Source: Gaoshiqia sediminis (GTDB lineage Bacteria; Bacteroidota; Bacteroidia; Bacteroidales; Prolixibacteraceae). Taken from it: a DNA stretch of 64,000 bases. The notes beneath the pieces are model-generated. The model did not search any database. It saw nothing but the letters and a program-made list of their open reading frames with translations, and was not told the origin of the DNA. The DNA lies in the NCBI RefSeq assembly GCF_025907915.1, contig NZ_JAPAAF010000005.1, positions 166,316-230,315 of the forward strand, in the 5' to 3' direction. The translations under genes were made by a program, and so were the position numbers. Below are positions 17,295-27,379 of this stretch, piece by piece. How positions within the stretch are numbered: position 1 is the stretch's first letter; the number at the start of each line of letters is the position of its first letter.

Positions 17295-17777
17295 CTATGG
17301 TTCGTAAAAAGCGCCGATGCCGGGATAGTGAAATTTTTCGCGGGCAATTTTTTCCGGGAAAATGAAGTATTTCAGGGTTGCTTCGGTGCAGAGCTTACCG
17401 GCTGAGTTAAACAGTTGTGCCTGAATGGTGGCAAGGCGCTTGTTTTGTTCCAGCAGTTTGCCCCGCAAGATAACTTTCCCCTGATCCAGGTAAACGGTAT
17501 CTTTATATTTCACCTGCATTTCGGCCGTTACGCCTGCCGTTTCGCATTTGGTGTACACCACCCAGGCTGCGATTTCATCCAGCAATGTGGCCTGAATGCC
17601 GCCATGAAGCACATTTACCCAACCTGCAAATTCGGCCCGGGGATCCCATTCGGCATACAGGCCTTCGCCATCGTCCCAAAATTCAAGCTTTATCCCGATC
17701 GGATTGTGCGGCGAGCAGCCAATACACTGGTATTGCGCCGGATCGTCATGCTGATGTACATTGATAATTTTCCTCAT
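17295..17777 (-). CDS. PaaI-family hotdog thioesterase
   Basis: 160-residue hotdog-fold acyl-CoA thioesterase of the PaaI/4HBT type. The family pattern LHGGIQATLLDEIAAW (residues ~58-73) contains the HGG turn and the Asp that aligns with the catalytic residue of the group. An N-terminal QCIGCSPHNPIG segment, with two Cys before the fold, is common in this subgroup. Substrate unknown. The ATG lies only 10 nt after the T-run of a terminator hairpin, so expression may depend on read-through from the SPFH gene. Confidence 0.85.
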   Translation of the reverse strand: MRKIINVHQHDDPAQYQCIGCSPHNPIGIKLEFWDDGEGLYAEWDPRAEFAGWVNVLHGGIQATLLDEIAAWVVYTKCETAGVTAEMQVKYKDTVYLDQGKVILRGKLLEQNKRLATIQAQLFNSAGKLCTEATLKYFIFPEKIAREKFHYPGIGAFYEP

Positions 17778-17787
17778 AATTTCAATA

Positions 17788-17826
17788 AAAAAAGAGCCGG
17801 TTCAGCTCTTTACCCTGGTACCGGCT
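17788..17826 (-). terminator. Terminator between the SPFH and thioesterase genes
   Basis: On the minus strand AGCCGGT (17826-17820) pairs with ACCGGCT (17801-17795), followed by CTTTTTTT. The T-run ends 10 nt before the thioesterase ATG, so it may act as an attenuator. Confidence 0.65.
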
Positions 17827-17836
17827 ATTCTACTTT

Positions 17837-18652
17837 TTAGTTATTTCCCAAAATGAGCGGCAAGCCCTCTTTCCCGCTGCCCACGACAACTACTTTCGCG
17901 TTTGGCGATTTGGCCAGGTCGATGGTCGCTTCAATGCCCCGTTGTTTCAGGATTTGGTCTGTTAAACTGGAATTGATGATTTTGTTGAACGCTGCGATCC
18001 CCTCGGCTTCGATCCGTTTACGTTCAGCTTCGGCTGTTTCGCGGGTTAAGCGAAACTGATAGGCCAACGCTTCCTGCTCTTGTTTCAGTTTGTTTTCAAT
18101 GGCGATGCGGATTTGGTCGGGCAGATTAATCGACCGGATCAACAGGGCACGCATATCAATGTTATTGGCCTCCAAAATTTCTTTGGTTTCGTTGATAATG
18201 GAGGACTCCACTTCGCTGCGCTTGGTTGAATAAATTTCTTCAGCCGTATAGCGTCCGGCCACCTGCCGCACTGACGAGCGGACTTCGGGGATAATCAGTT
18301 GTTCGACAAACCGTTTGCCGAAGATCTCGTGCAAATGGCCAATTTTTTCATACGTCGGGTTAAAACGTACAGAAACATCCACATTGAGCGACAGCCCGTT
18401 TTTATCCAGCACATCCATCGTTTCTTCGCGTTGCTGCTCTTTTACGTCGTAAACAATCAAATCATTCCAGGGGGCAATCACATGAAAGCCCGGAATATAC
18501 AAATGTTCCTTATCCAGTCCGGAACCAAACGGACGGAAAATAATCCCGCGCTCACCGGGCTGGATGGTTACAAACATACTGCTGCCAAAGAAGATGAGTA
18601 CCACCAATATAACAGCGCCAATAATTAAATACGATTTGTTTAAAGAATTCAT
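17837..18652 (-). CDS. SPFH/prohibitin family membrane protein
   Basis: 271-residue prohibitin-type SPFH protein. One N-terminal transmembrane segment (YLIIGAVILVVLIFFGSSMFV) is followed by the band-7 domain (VTIQPGERGIIFRPFG, residues ~30-190) and a coiled-coil region (EQEALAYQFRLTRETAEAERKR, ~200-225). These proteins form large ring or cage assemblies at the membrane and modulate FtsH-type proteases in other bacteria; that partner is not in this window. The start ATG at 18652 directly precedes the membrane anchor; the longer frame to 18727 is rejected. Confidence 0.9.
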   Translation of the reverse strand: MNSLNKSYLIIGAVILVVLIFFGSSMFVTIQPGERGIIFRPFGSGLDKEHLYIPGFHVIAPWNDLIVYDVKEQQREETMDVLDKNGLSLNVDVSVRFNPTYEKIGHLHEIFGKRFVEQLIIPEVRSSVRQVAGRYTAEEIYSTKRSEVESSIINETKEILEANNIDMRALLIRSINLPDQIRIAIENKLKQEQEALAYQFRLTRETAEAERKRIEAEGIAAFNKIINSSLTDQILKQRGIEATIDLAKSPNAKVVVVGSGKEGLPLILGNN

Positions 18653-18761
18653 TTTCGGTAAGTTTTCATTTAAGACTTTCGTAAAAATAGCAGATTTTCT
18701 GCAATTCCTGCCTATAATCATTAACATTACCGCAAACGTAACCAGCCGAACGCCAAAAGAA

Positions 18762-18792
18762 TTGCCGAAGAATATTTTTTTCTTTAGATTTG
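18762..18792 (+). promoter_or_regulatory. Promoter of the nucleoside phosphorylase gene
   Basis: TTG at 18762-18764 and TAGATTTG at 18785-18792, separated by 20 nt, give a textbook Bacteroidetes promoter. The predicted transcript start near 18799 rules out the TTG at 18790 and supports the ATG at 18817. Confidence 0.65.
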
Positions 18793-18816
18793 AAACAGAT
18801 CAAAACCCCCACTGCT

Positions 18817-19686
18817 ATGATTGGCTCTTCTGAACTCATTATCAATCAGGATGGAAGTATTTTCCACCTTCATTTAAAGCCGGAACAGGTAGCCAACCAG
18901 GTGATTTTGGTAGGCGATCCGGGCCGGGTTGAGCTCATCGCCGGTTTTTTCAGTTCTGTTGAAATGAAAATTCAAAACAGGGAATTCGTATCCCTGACCG
19001 GAACCTATAACAATCAGCGCATTACGGTCATATCCACCGGCATCGGGACCGATAATATTGATATCGTCATGAACGAATTGGATGCCTTGGTGAATATCGA
19101 TTTTACGACCCGCGAAATCAAACACGAAAAACGCTCGCTGCAAATCATCCGTATCGGCACTTCGGGCGGGTTGCAAGAATATTTGGGACTGAATTCATTC
19201 GTGATCTCGGAAAAAGCGATCGGCTTTGACGGACTGCTTAATTTTTATGCCGGGCGAAACCGGGTGTCCGACCTGGATTTTGAAACCCATTTTAAAGACC
19301 ACGTCAACTGGAATCCACAACTGACAACCCCTTATGTGGTGAATTGTTCTGCTTCCTTATACCGAAAAATAAGCCATGGCGAGTTTACACCAGGGGTAAC
19401 GATCTCGGCTCCCGGATTTTACGGACCACAGGGACGGGTATTGCGCCTGCCCATTGCCGATCCCGAAATCAACAAAAAAATAGAAAGTTTCAACTACGGA
19501 AACCATAAAATCACCAATTACGAAATGGAATGCTCGGCCATTTACGGTCTGGCGGCCTTAATGGGGCACCATGCGCTGACGGTTTGCCTGATTATTGCCA
19601 ACCGGCTGAGCAAACAGTCAAATGGCGATTATCACCCGAAAATGAAAGAATTGATCAAGTTGGTACTGGACAGGTTAACGAGCTAG
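18817..19686 (+). CDS. Nucleoside phosphorylase (uridine phosphorylase-like)
   Basis: 289-residue member of the PNP/UDP phosphorylase superfamily, which splits nucleosides with phosphate into base and ribose-1-phosphate for salvage. VILVGDPGRVELIAGFF (~30) is the phosphate-binding start, STGIGTDNIDIVMNEL (~80) and RIGTSGGLQ (~115) are typical active-site loops, and NYEMECSAIYGLA (~232) is the ribose-binding EMEC motif. The whole pattern fits uridine phosphorylase best, but base specificity is not proven. Start ATG at 18817, downstream of a good promoter. The transglutaminase-like gene follows after 10 bp. Confidence 0.88.
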   Translation: MIGSSELIINQDGSIFHLHLKPEQVANQVILVGDPGRVELIAGFFSSVEMKIQNREFVSLTGTYNNQRITVISTGIGTDNIDIVMNELDALVNIDFTTREIKHEKRSLQIIRIGTSGGLQEYLGLNSFVISEKAIGFDGLLNFYAGRNRVSDLDFETHFKDHVNWNPQLTTPYVVNCSASLYRKISHGEFTPGVTISAPGFYGPQGRVLRLPIADPEINKKIESFNYGNHKITNYEMECSAIYGLAALMGHHALTVCLIIANRLSKQSNGDYHPKMKELIKLVLDRLTS

Positions 19687-19696
19687 TTAAAAACCG

Positions 19697-20563
19697 ATGA
19701 AAGAAGAAAAATTACAAGCACTGATTGCTTTGCTGGACGACCCGGACCAAGCTGTTTTTGAACAGGTGGAAAAAGAATTGTTGCAGGAAGACGCCGCAAT
19801 CATCGGGCAACTGGAACAGATCTGGGAAACCAGCCTGGACCATCTTCTGCAATCGCGAATTGAAAACCTGGTTCAACAAATCCAGTTCAGGGAAACCAGC
19901 AAAAAAATAAAAAGCTGGTCAAAACAAATGAATGTCGATTTGTTTGAGGGATTCTTCCTGATCAGTCAGTACCAATACCCCGAACTGAAAGTAAAGGCTA
20001 TAAAAAGCAAAATTCAGAAAATCAGCAGCGACGTTTGGCTCGAAATCAGCAACAAACTTACCTCCATCGAAAAAATTACAGTGCTCAACCACCTGTTTTA
20101 CGATGTGCATAAGTTTACGGTAAATATGGGCAACCTGCATTCGCCGCAAAATTGTTACCTGAACCAATTGCTTGAAACGAAAAAGGGGAATCCGGTTTCT
20201 ATAGCCATTCTTTATACCCTGGTGGCTCGCGAACTGGGCTTCCCGGTTCAGCTGATCGATTTTCCGCGCAACCCCTTACTGGCCTACATTGACCCCGAAA
20301 CTGCCCGTAAAGCGCATGGGAAAGACTACAACTCGCCTGTACTTTTCTACATTAATCCTTCAAACAAGGGCGCCATAATTGGCAGGAAAGAGATCGATTT
20401 TTTTCTGAAAAAGAATGAGCAGGTCAACGAAGAAACGTTTTACCAACCCTGCGAAGACCGCGTGATGATAAAAAAACTACTGGAAAGTTTGATTGAAGCT
20501 TATAATTCGATGGGCTACCAGGAAAAAGTGGATGACCTCACCGCCATAGCCGGTCTTTTATAA
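19697..20563 (+). CDS. Transglutaminase-like SirB1-type protein
   Basis: 288-residue cytoplasmic protein with a Transglut_core2/SirB1 domain in its central part (residues ~90-200): LFYDVHKFTVNMGNLHSPQNCYLNQLLETKKGNPVSIAILY, then ARELGFPVQLIDFP. Members of this family usually lack a clear catalytic triad and their function is unknown. The N-terminal ~80 residues are helical and resemble HEAT-like repeats. It is 10 bp behind the nucleoside phosphorylase gene and convergent with truA, with 11 bp between stops. Confidence 0.85.
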   Translation: MKEEKLQALIALLDDPDQAVFEQVEKELLQEDAAIIGQLEQIWETSLDHLLQSRIENLVQQIQFRETSKKIKSWSKQMNVDLFEGFFLISQYQYPELKVKAIKSKIQKISSDVWLEISNKLTSIEKITVLNHLFYDVHKFTVNMGNLHSPQNCYLNQLLETKKGNPVSIAILYTLVARELGFPVQLIDFPRNPLLAYIDPETARKAHGKDYNSPVLFYINPSNKGAIIGRKEIDFFLKKNEQVNEETFYQPCEDRVMIKKLLESLIEAYNSMGYQEKVDDLTAIAGLL

Positions 20564-20574
20564 ATACAGCGTAA

Positions 20575-21348
20575 TCACCCGACAGATTTCCGTTGAAACA
20601 CCAGCTCCGGATAAACGATTTCTGCTAAGAATAAACCTTCGGAAGGCGCCGAAGCGCCGGCTGCTCCACGATCCTTCGCCTCTATGATGTCCCGAAATCC
20701 TTCCACCGAAAGCTTCCCCTGCCCTACTTCAACCAGCGTGCCGACAATTGCCCGCACCATATTCCGCAAAAAACGATCAGCTTTCACGGTAAATACCAAC
20801 TGATGGCCTTTCTGTGTCCACTCCACCTGCGAAATGTGGCAAATATTGGTTTTCACATCGGTGTGCAATTTGCTGAAACTGGTAAAATCCTCGTAATCGA
20901 ACAACAACCGGCAGGCTTCATTCATTTTACCCACATCCAATTTCCGGGTAAAATACCAGGAGGTCTCCTGCAAAAACGGGTCTTTGCGCTGATTGATGAA
21001 ATAGTGATAGGTGCGCGAAACCGCATCAAAGCGAGCATGCGCTTCCGGACTTACCTTGGTTAAACCAAAAATCACGACATCAGCGCTTAAAAAACTATTT
21101 AATTTATAGGTAAAATCGGAGTGGTCAAGCGTTTGCTTTACCGAGTCGAAATGAGCCACAAAATAACTGGCATGGACCCCTGTGTCTGTTCTTCCGGCAC
21201 CGGTAACGGCAATTGGTTCGCGGCAAATTGTGCTCAAAGCATATTCCAGCGTTTGCTGCACACTTTTAGCGTTCGGCTGTATTTGCCACCCATGAAACCG
21301 GGTTCCGTTATAAGCCAATTCAATAAAATAACGTTGTTTTAATTCCAT
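20575..21348 (-). CDS. truA: tRNA pseudouridine(38-40) synthase
   Basis: 257-residue TruA, which isomerises uridines 38-40 in the tRNA anticodon stem. Motifs: YNGTRFHGWQIQP (~13), the catalytic GAGRTDTGVHA (~50-60) with the nucleophilic Asp, and FLRNMVRAIVGTLVEVG (~190). Length is normal. It is a single gene pointing away from the moxR operon. Confidence 0.96.
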   Translation of the reverse strand: MELKQRYFIELAYNGTRFHGWQIQPNAKSVQQTLEYALSTICREPIAVTGAGRTDTGVHASYFVAHFDSVKQTLDHSDFTYKLNSFLSADVVIFGLTKVSPEAHARFDAVSRTYHYFINQRKDPFLQETSWYFTRKLDVGKMNEACRLLFDYEDFTSFSKLHTDVKTNICHISQVEWTQKGHQLVFTVKADRFLRNMVRAIVGTLVEVGQGKLSVEGFRDIIEAKDRGAAGASAPSEGLFLAEIVYPELVFQRKSVG

Positions 21349-21519
21349 ATTTGCAGAGTAAAAAAATTACGGGCGGGTAACAATAAACAGCCCGGTTTTA
21401 TTAATTTTACGGCTCTTTCGGGCGAGAATGAGCTTAACAACTTTTAACAAAGTTATACCCTTTTTTGTAGAAGGATAAATTATTTTCGTCAACCATTAAA
21501 AAAATAATAATCAAAAAAT

Positions 21520-22515
21520 ATGAATCAAGCAGTTGATATTCGTGAGCTAAACGAACGGATCCAGAAAGAAAGTTCTTTTGTGGACATAATCAGCATGGAA
21601 ATGAACAAGGTGATTATTGGTCAGAAACACTTGGTGGAGAGTTTGATGATTGGTTTGCTTTCCGGCGGGCACATTTTGTTGGAAGGTGTTCCCGGTCTGG
21701 CAAAAACGCTGGCCATCACTTCGCTTTCAAAAACCATCAGCGCCGATTTTGCCCGCATTCAGTTCACGCCCGACCTGCTGCCTGCCGACTTGCTGGGAAC
21801 CCTGATCTACAGTCAGAAAAATGAAGAATTTGTGGTTAAAAAGGGGCCAATTTTCACCAACTTTGTGTTGGCCGATGAGATTAACCGTGCCCCGGCCAAA
21901 GTGCAATCGGCCTTACTCGAAGCCATGCAGGAACGGCAAATCACCATTGGCGACAAAACCTTCAAACTGGAAGAGCCATTTTTGGTAATGGCCACCCAAA
22001 ACCCCATTGAACAAGAAGGCACTTATCCTCTCCCGGAAGCACAGGTTGACCGTTTTATGCTGAAAGTGGTCATCAGCTATCCGCAAAAGGAAGAGGAAAA
22101 GCTCATCATTCAGCAAAACCTGCTTAAACAGTTTCCGCAGGCAATGGCCGTGTTGAAACCCGAGGACATCCTGAAAGCCCGCGACGTGGTGAAAGACGTG
22201 TACCTGGATGAAAAAATCAGCAAATATATTGTTGACATTGTATTTGCCACCCGTACCCCGGCCGAATACAAACTGGACAAATACACCGACATGATTTCTT
22301 ATGGAGCATCGCCGCGTGCCAGTATCAGCCTGGCGCAAGCGGCCAAGGCCTACGCGTTTATCAAACGACGTGGCTACGTCATTCCAGAAGATGTCAGGGC
22401 TGTTTGCCCGGATGTGATGCGCCATCGGATCGGACTGAGTTATGAAGCCGAGGCGAACAATATCACTTCCGAAGAAATCATTACCGAAATCCTGAATACA
22501 GTTGAAGTTCCGTAA
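21520..22515 (+). CDS. MoxR-family AAA+ ATPase
   Basis: 331-residue AAA_3 ATPase. Walker A is GVPGLAKT (~58), Walker B and sensor segments are VLADEINRAPAKVQSALLEAMQE (~112-134) and ATQNPIEQEGTYPLPEAQ (~155). MoxR proteins act as chaperones for von Willebrand-factor proteins; here it opens the Bat operon (DUF58, BatA, BatB) and should act on those products at the membrane. The first gene of a same-direction run that ends with batE. Confidence 0.95.
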   Translation: MNQAVDIRELNERIQKESSFVDIISMEMNKVIIGQKHLVESLMIGLLSGGHILLEGVPGLAKTLAITSLSKTISADFARIQFTPDLLPADLLGTLIYSQKNEEFVVKKGPIFTNFVLADEINRAPAKVQSALLEAMQERQITIGDKTFKLEEPFLVMATQNPIEQEGTYPLPEAQVDRFMLKVVISYPQKEEEKLIIQQNLLKQFPQAMAVLKPEDILKARDVVKDVYLDEKISKYIVDIVFATRTPAEYKLDKYTDMISYGASPRASISLAQAAKAYAFIKRRGYVIPEDVRAVCPDVMRHRIGLSYEAEANNITSEEIITEILNTVEVP

Positions 22516-22550
22516 CAGGTTGCACATTACGAATTTGGACAACCCAAAAC

Positions 22551-22574
22551 TTGGAACTTGGAAATTGGAACTTG
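22551..22574 (+). repeat. Short direct repeat TTGGAACTTG x2
   Basis: TTGGAACTTG occurs at 22551-22560 and 22565-22574 in the 72-bp gap between moxR and the DUF58 gene. A related stretch (aacttgaaac) lies in the gap at 60920. It probably belongs to a genome-dispersed low-complexity repeat. Confidence 0.4.
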
Positions 22575-22587
22575 AAACCAGAACAAA

Positions 22588-23469
22588 GTGGAACACACAG
22601 AATTACTCAAGAAAGTTCGGAAGATTGAGATAAAAACCAGGGGGCTGAGCAGCAACATTTTTGCCGGCGAATACCACTCGGCCTTTAAAGGGCGTGGTAT
22701 GGCTTTTAGCGAGGTGCGCGAGTACCAGTTTGGCGACGACGTGCGCAACATCGACTGGAATGTGACCGCACGCTATAATAAGCCCTTCATCAAAATCTTT
22801 GAGGAAGAACGCGAGCTGACGGTCATGTTACTGATTGATGTGAGCGGTTCACGGGATTTTGGTTCGTTTGAAAAGTTCAAAAAGAATGTGATTACCGAAA
22901 TTTCGGCCATCCTTTCGTTTTCGGCCATCCAAAACAACGACAAAATCGGCGTGATTTTCTTCTCCGAAACCATTGAGAAATTCATCCCCCCAAAAAAAGG
23001 AAGATCGCATATCCTGCGCATCATCCGCGAGTTGATCGATTTTGAACCCGAAAACAAGGGTACCAATATCACCGGCGCGTTGCGCTACATGACCAACGCC
23101 ATCAAAAAGCGATGCACCTGTTTTATCATTTCCGACTTCATTCAGCAGGAAACTGAATTTGAAAAGGCGCTTACCATCGCGAACAACAAACACGATGTAG
23201 TAGCCCTGCGCGTGTTCGACGAACGCGAAACCAGTCTTCCGCCAATCGGAATGATCAAGCTGAAAGATGCCGAAACCGGCCAGTATATTTGGGTGGACAG
23301 CAGCAGCAAAAAAGTGCGTGACACGTACGAAAACTGGTGGCAAACAAATACCAGTAAGCTGGATTACGCCTTCAAAAAAAGCGGCGTGGATTACGCTAAC
23401 ATCAACACGAAAGAAGACTATGTCAAATCCCTGATGACTTTGTTCAAAAAGCGGGGGTTAAAAGCATAA
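22588..23469 (+). CDS. DUF58 domain-containing protein
   Basis: 293-residue cytoplasmic protein with a DUF58 domain containing a vWA-like fold: FKGRGMAFSEVREYQFGDDVRNIDWNVTARY (~35-65) is the DUF58 signature and LLIDVSGSRDFG (~88) is the MIDAS DxSxS motif. It starts with GTG at 22588; no better start is seen. In Bat operons this gene always sits between moxR and batA and probably links the ATPase to the membrane vWA proteins. Confidence 0.92.
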   Translation: MEHTELLKKVRKIEIKTRGLSSNIFAGEYHSAFKGRGMAFSEVREYQFGDDVRNIDWNVTARYNKPFIKIFEEERELTVMLLIDVSGSRDFGSFEKFKKNVITEISAILSFSAIQNNDKIGVIFFSETIEKFIPPKKGRSHILRIIRELIDFEPENKGTNITGALRYMTNAIKKRCTCFIISDFIQQETEFEKALTIANNKHDVVALRVFDERETSLPPIGMIKLKDAETGQYIWVDSSSKKVRDTYENWWQTNTSKLDYAFKKSGVDYANINTKEDYVKSLMTLFKKRGLKA

Positions 23470-23472
23470 AAA

Positions 23473-24468
23473 ATGAACGGACTCAAAATTACAGTTCTCG
23501 CTGCATGCCTTTGGGCCATTCACCCGGGAGTGGTTTCGGCCCAACAGGTGAGCACCCGTGCGGTGATCGACTCGACCCATGTGCTGATTGGCGATCAATT
23601 CAATCTACGGCTTGAAGTTGACCAGCCCCAAGGGGTGAGAGTGGATTTCCCGCAAATCGGCGATTCGCTCTCGCCAACCATCGAAGTGATTGCACAATCG
23701 CCGCTGGATACCTTTACCCTGGACGAAAGCCAGCAACTAAAAATCATCCAAAACCTGACCATCACTTCGTTTGACACTGGGCGACAAGTGGTGCCATCGT
23801 TGAAATTTGAGCTGAAATACAATAACCTGACCGATACGATCGAAAGTTTGCCAGCTGAGTTTTTTGTGCACGGGATGCCCATTGATACCACAAAAGGGCC
23901 GGTTGACATTAAAAAACCATACGCGGCCCCCGTCACCTTGAAGGAAGTTTCACCTTACATTTTGGGGGCAATCCTGATTGGCGCATTGATTTTCTTCCTG
24001 TTTTATTACATTCAGCGCCGGAAGAAAAACAAACCGGTATTTCGGAAAGCTGAAAAACCAAAAGAACCGGCACATGTAATCGCCCTCCGGCATCTGGACC
24101 AGATAAAAGAACAAAAACTGTGGCAGCAAAATCAGGTAAAAACATATTACAGCGATATTTCCGACACGCTGCGAACCTATATCGAAGAACGGTTCAGTAT
24201 TAATGCCATGGAATATACCACCGACGAAACAATAAAGGCGTTTCAGACTCAACGAGGCCTGCTAAACGAAAAGAACTTCAGTGAACTGAAAAACATACTT
24301 AGCCTGGCCGACCTGGTGAAATTTGCCAAGTACGAACCCCTGCCCGATGACCACAACCTGACACTGATGAACGCTTATTTCTTTGTGAACGACACCAAGT
24401 TGGAAGAAAAGAAAACAAGCCAGACAAAGGAAAATGAACGGGACGGAGAGGAAGTTGTCCTAAAATAG
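23473..24468 (+). CDS. Bat operon membrane protein, uncharacterised
   Basis: 331-residue envelope protein in the usual place between DUF58 and batA. An N-terminal signal peptide (AACLWAIHPGVVSAQQ) is followed by an extracytoplasmic beta-rich region (~25-155), one transmembrane helix (ILGAILIGALIFFLFYYI, ~160-178) and a cytoplasmic helical tail. Part of the tail (DTLRTYIEERFSINAMEYTTDETI) resembles the C-terminal region of BatD and DUF4381-type proteins. Function unknown. It should place a binding surface on both sides of the membrane for the Bat complex. Confidence 0.8.
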   Translation: MNGLKITVLAACLWAIHPGVVSAQQVSTRAVIDSTHVLIGDQFNLRLEVDQPQGVRVDFPQIGDSLSPTIEVIAQSPLDTFTLDESQQLKIIQNLTITSFDTGRQVVPSLKFELKYNNLTDTIESLPAEFFVHGMPIDTTKGPVDIKKPYAAPVTLKEVSPYILGAILIGALIFFLFYYIQRRKKNKPVFRKAEKPKEPAHVIALRHLDQIKEQKLWQQNQVKTYYSDISDTLRTYIEERFSINAMEYTTDETIKAFQTQRGLLNEKNFSELKNILSLADLVKFAKYEPLPDDHNLTLMNAYFFVNDTKLEEKKTSQTKENERDGEEVVLK

Positions 24469-24474
24469 TTACAA

Positions 24475-25470
24475 ATGATGAACGGAATAGTATTTAAAAA
24501 CCCGGAGTTTTTTTATTTGCTGCTGGTGATGGTACCCATGCTGGTCTGGTATATCTTCCAACACCGGAAAGCTGGCGCCAGCATCCGCTACTCCACCACG
24601 ATGGGTTTTCAAAACATAGCTAAAAGCTGGAAGCATTATTTGCGCCATTTGCCATTTGCCATGCTACTGGCAGGGATTACGCTGCTCACCACGGCATTGG
24701 CCCGCCCGCAATCGTCAAACAGCTGGCAAAACGTAACCACCGAAGGGATTGACATCGTTATTGCCCTCGATATCTCCAGTTCGATGCTGGCCCGCGATTT
24801 TCAGCCCAACCGCTTGCAGGCCTCCAAAGAAATTGCCACGCAGTTTATTGCCGGGCGCCCAAACGATAAAATGGGGCTGGTAGTTTTTGCCGGCGAAAGC
24901 TTCACGCAATGCCCGCTGACAACCGACCACGCTGTGTTGATCAACCTTTTCAAAGACATTGAAAGCGGAATGATTGAAGACGGCACAGCCATCGGTAACG
25001 GATTGGCCACGGCAGTTTCCCGGTTGAAAGAAAGCGAAGCCATCAGCAAAGTCATCATTTTGCTTACCGACGGTGAAAACAACCGGGGCGAAATTGCCCC
25101 AATCACGGCTGCCGAACTGGCTAAGACATACGGAATCAGGGTTTATTCCATTGGTGTGGGAACCATCGGCACGGCTCCCTTCCCGGTGCAAACCCCTTTT
25201 GGCACACAAATCCGCGATGTGGAAGTAAAAATTGATGAAGAAACCATGCAGCAAATTGCAGATTTGACGGGCGGTCAGTATTTCAGGGCCACCAACAACG
25301 AAAAACTAAAACAAATTTATGATGAGATTGACCAGCTCGAAAAATCAAAAATAGAAGTAAAAGAATACAGCAGGAAAGATGAAGAATACCGGCAGTTCGC
25401 CCTGCTTGGCGCACTCGTGCTGATGGTTGGATTACTGCTGAAAACATCCCTATTTAGAAACATTCCTTAA
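24475..25470 (+). CDS. batA: Aerotolerance protein BatA (vWA membrane protein)
   Basis: 331-residue vWA protein anchored by transmembrane segments near the N-terminus (FYLLLVMVPMLVWYIF and MLLAGITLLTTALA) and one at the C-terminus (FALLGALVLMVGLLL). The vWA domain has the MIDAS motif DISSSMLARDF (~99-109) and LLTDGENNRGE (~196). In Bacteroides fragilis the bat genes affect aerotolerance. The product probably binds metal-dependent ligands in the periplasm together with BatB. Confidence 0.93.
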   Translation: MMNGIVFKNPEFFYLLLVMVPMLVWYIFQHRKAGASIRYSTTMGFQNIAKSWKHYLRHLPFAMLLAGITLLTTALARPQSSNSWQNVTTEGIDIVIALDISSSMLARDFQPNRLQASKEIATQFIAGRPNDKMGLVVFAGESFTQCPLTTDHAVLINLFKDIESGMIEDGTAIGNGLATAVSRLKESEAISKVIILLTDGENNRGEIAPITAAELAKTYGIRVYSIGVGTIGTAPFPVQTPFGTQIRDVEVKIDEETMQQIADLTGGQYFRATNNEKLKQIYDEIDQLEKSKIEVKEYSRKDEEYRQFALLGALVLMVGLLLKTSLFRNIP

Positions 25471-25481
25471 CTCATTCTAGC

Positions 25482-26512
25482 ATGGAAATGTTCAGATTTG
25501 CACATACTGAATACCTATACGCCCTGGCCATTATCCCGGTGCTGATCTTATTGTTTGCCCTCACACGAATGGGCCGAAAAAGAGCACTCGAAAAATTTGG
25601 CCAAAAAGAAATCGTCAATCAGCTGATGCCAAATGTGAGCAAATACAGGCCGGTTGTGAAGTTCCTGATTTGGATGCTGGCACTGGCTGGCATTATTTTG
25701 GCGATTGCCCAGCCACAGTTTGGAAGCAAATTGAAAACCGAAAAGCGTAAAGGTGTGGAGCTCATTATAGCACTTGATGTATCAAACTCCATGTTGGCCG
25801 AAGACATCCAGCCCAATCGACTGGAACGGGCAAAACGAGCTATTTCGCGACTGGTTGACAACCTGAACGACGACAAGATCGGATTAATTGTGTTTGCCGG
25901 CGACGCATACACCCAGTTGCCAATAACCTCCGACTACTCTTCAGCCAAATTGTTTTTAAATGCCGTGAGCACCCAGATTGTTCCCCGCCAGGGCACCGCA
26001 ATTGGAGCAGCCATCAATCTGGCCAATAATTCATTCAGCCCGCAATTTACCGGCAACAAGGCGATTGTTATCATTACCGATGGCGAAAATCACGAAGACG
26101 ACGCCATTGGCGCAGCAACAGCTGCCGCCGAGAATGGAATTATCGTTCACACGATCGGCATGGGCCTTCCGCAGGGGGCGCCCATTCCGGTTATTCGTAA
26201 CGGACAGCGCGACTACTGGAAAGATAAAGACGGGCAGGTAGTGATTACCAAACTGGACGAGCAAATGCTGCAAAAAATTGCCGCTGCCGGAAAAGGCATC
26301 TATGTGCGGGCAAACAATGCCCAGGTGGGGCTGAATACCCTTTTCACGGAAATCAATAAGATGGAAGAAGCCGAACTCGAATCGCTGGTATATGCCGAAT
26401 ACGAGGATCAGTTTCAATGGTTTATTGGGTTCGCACTTTTCTTGTTATTGATTGATTTTCTGATACTGGAACGTAAAAACAAATATTTGAAAAACATCAA
26501 ATTATTTGGAAA

Positions 26513-26516
<4 letters not shown>
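25482..26516 (+). CDS. batB: Aerotolerance protein BatB (vWA membrane protein)
   Basis: 344-residue paralogue of BatA with the same plan: two N-terminal membrane helices (YALAIIPVLILLFAL and FLIWMLALAGIILAIA), a vWA domain with MIDAS DVSNSMLAEDIQPNRLERA (~96) and IITDGENHEDDA (~197), and a C-terminal helix (WFIGFALFLLLIDFLIL). The stop overlaps the batC start (ATGA), so translation is coupled. Confidence 0.93.
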
Positions 26517-27298
<782 letters not shown>

Positions 27299-27350
27299 AT
27301 CAAGTGGTAAGTACAGCGAACTGCCAGAAATTCCCCTTCGGATAATTTGT

Positions 27351-27358
27351 TATTTTTG
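27351..27358 (+). promoter_or_regulatory. -7 box (TATTTTTG) before batD
   Basis: Perfect TAnnTTTG in the 81-bp batC-batD gap. No TTG at -33. It suggests an internal promoter with a transcript start about 15 nt before the batD ATG. Confidence 0.4.
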
Positions 27359-27379
27359 AACCGATTTAAATAACGCATA

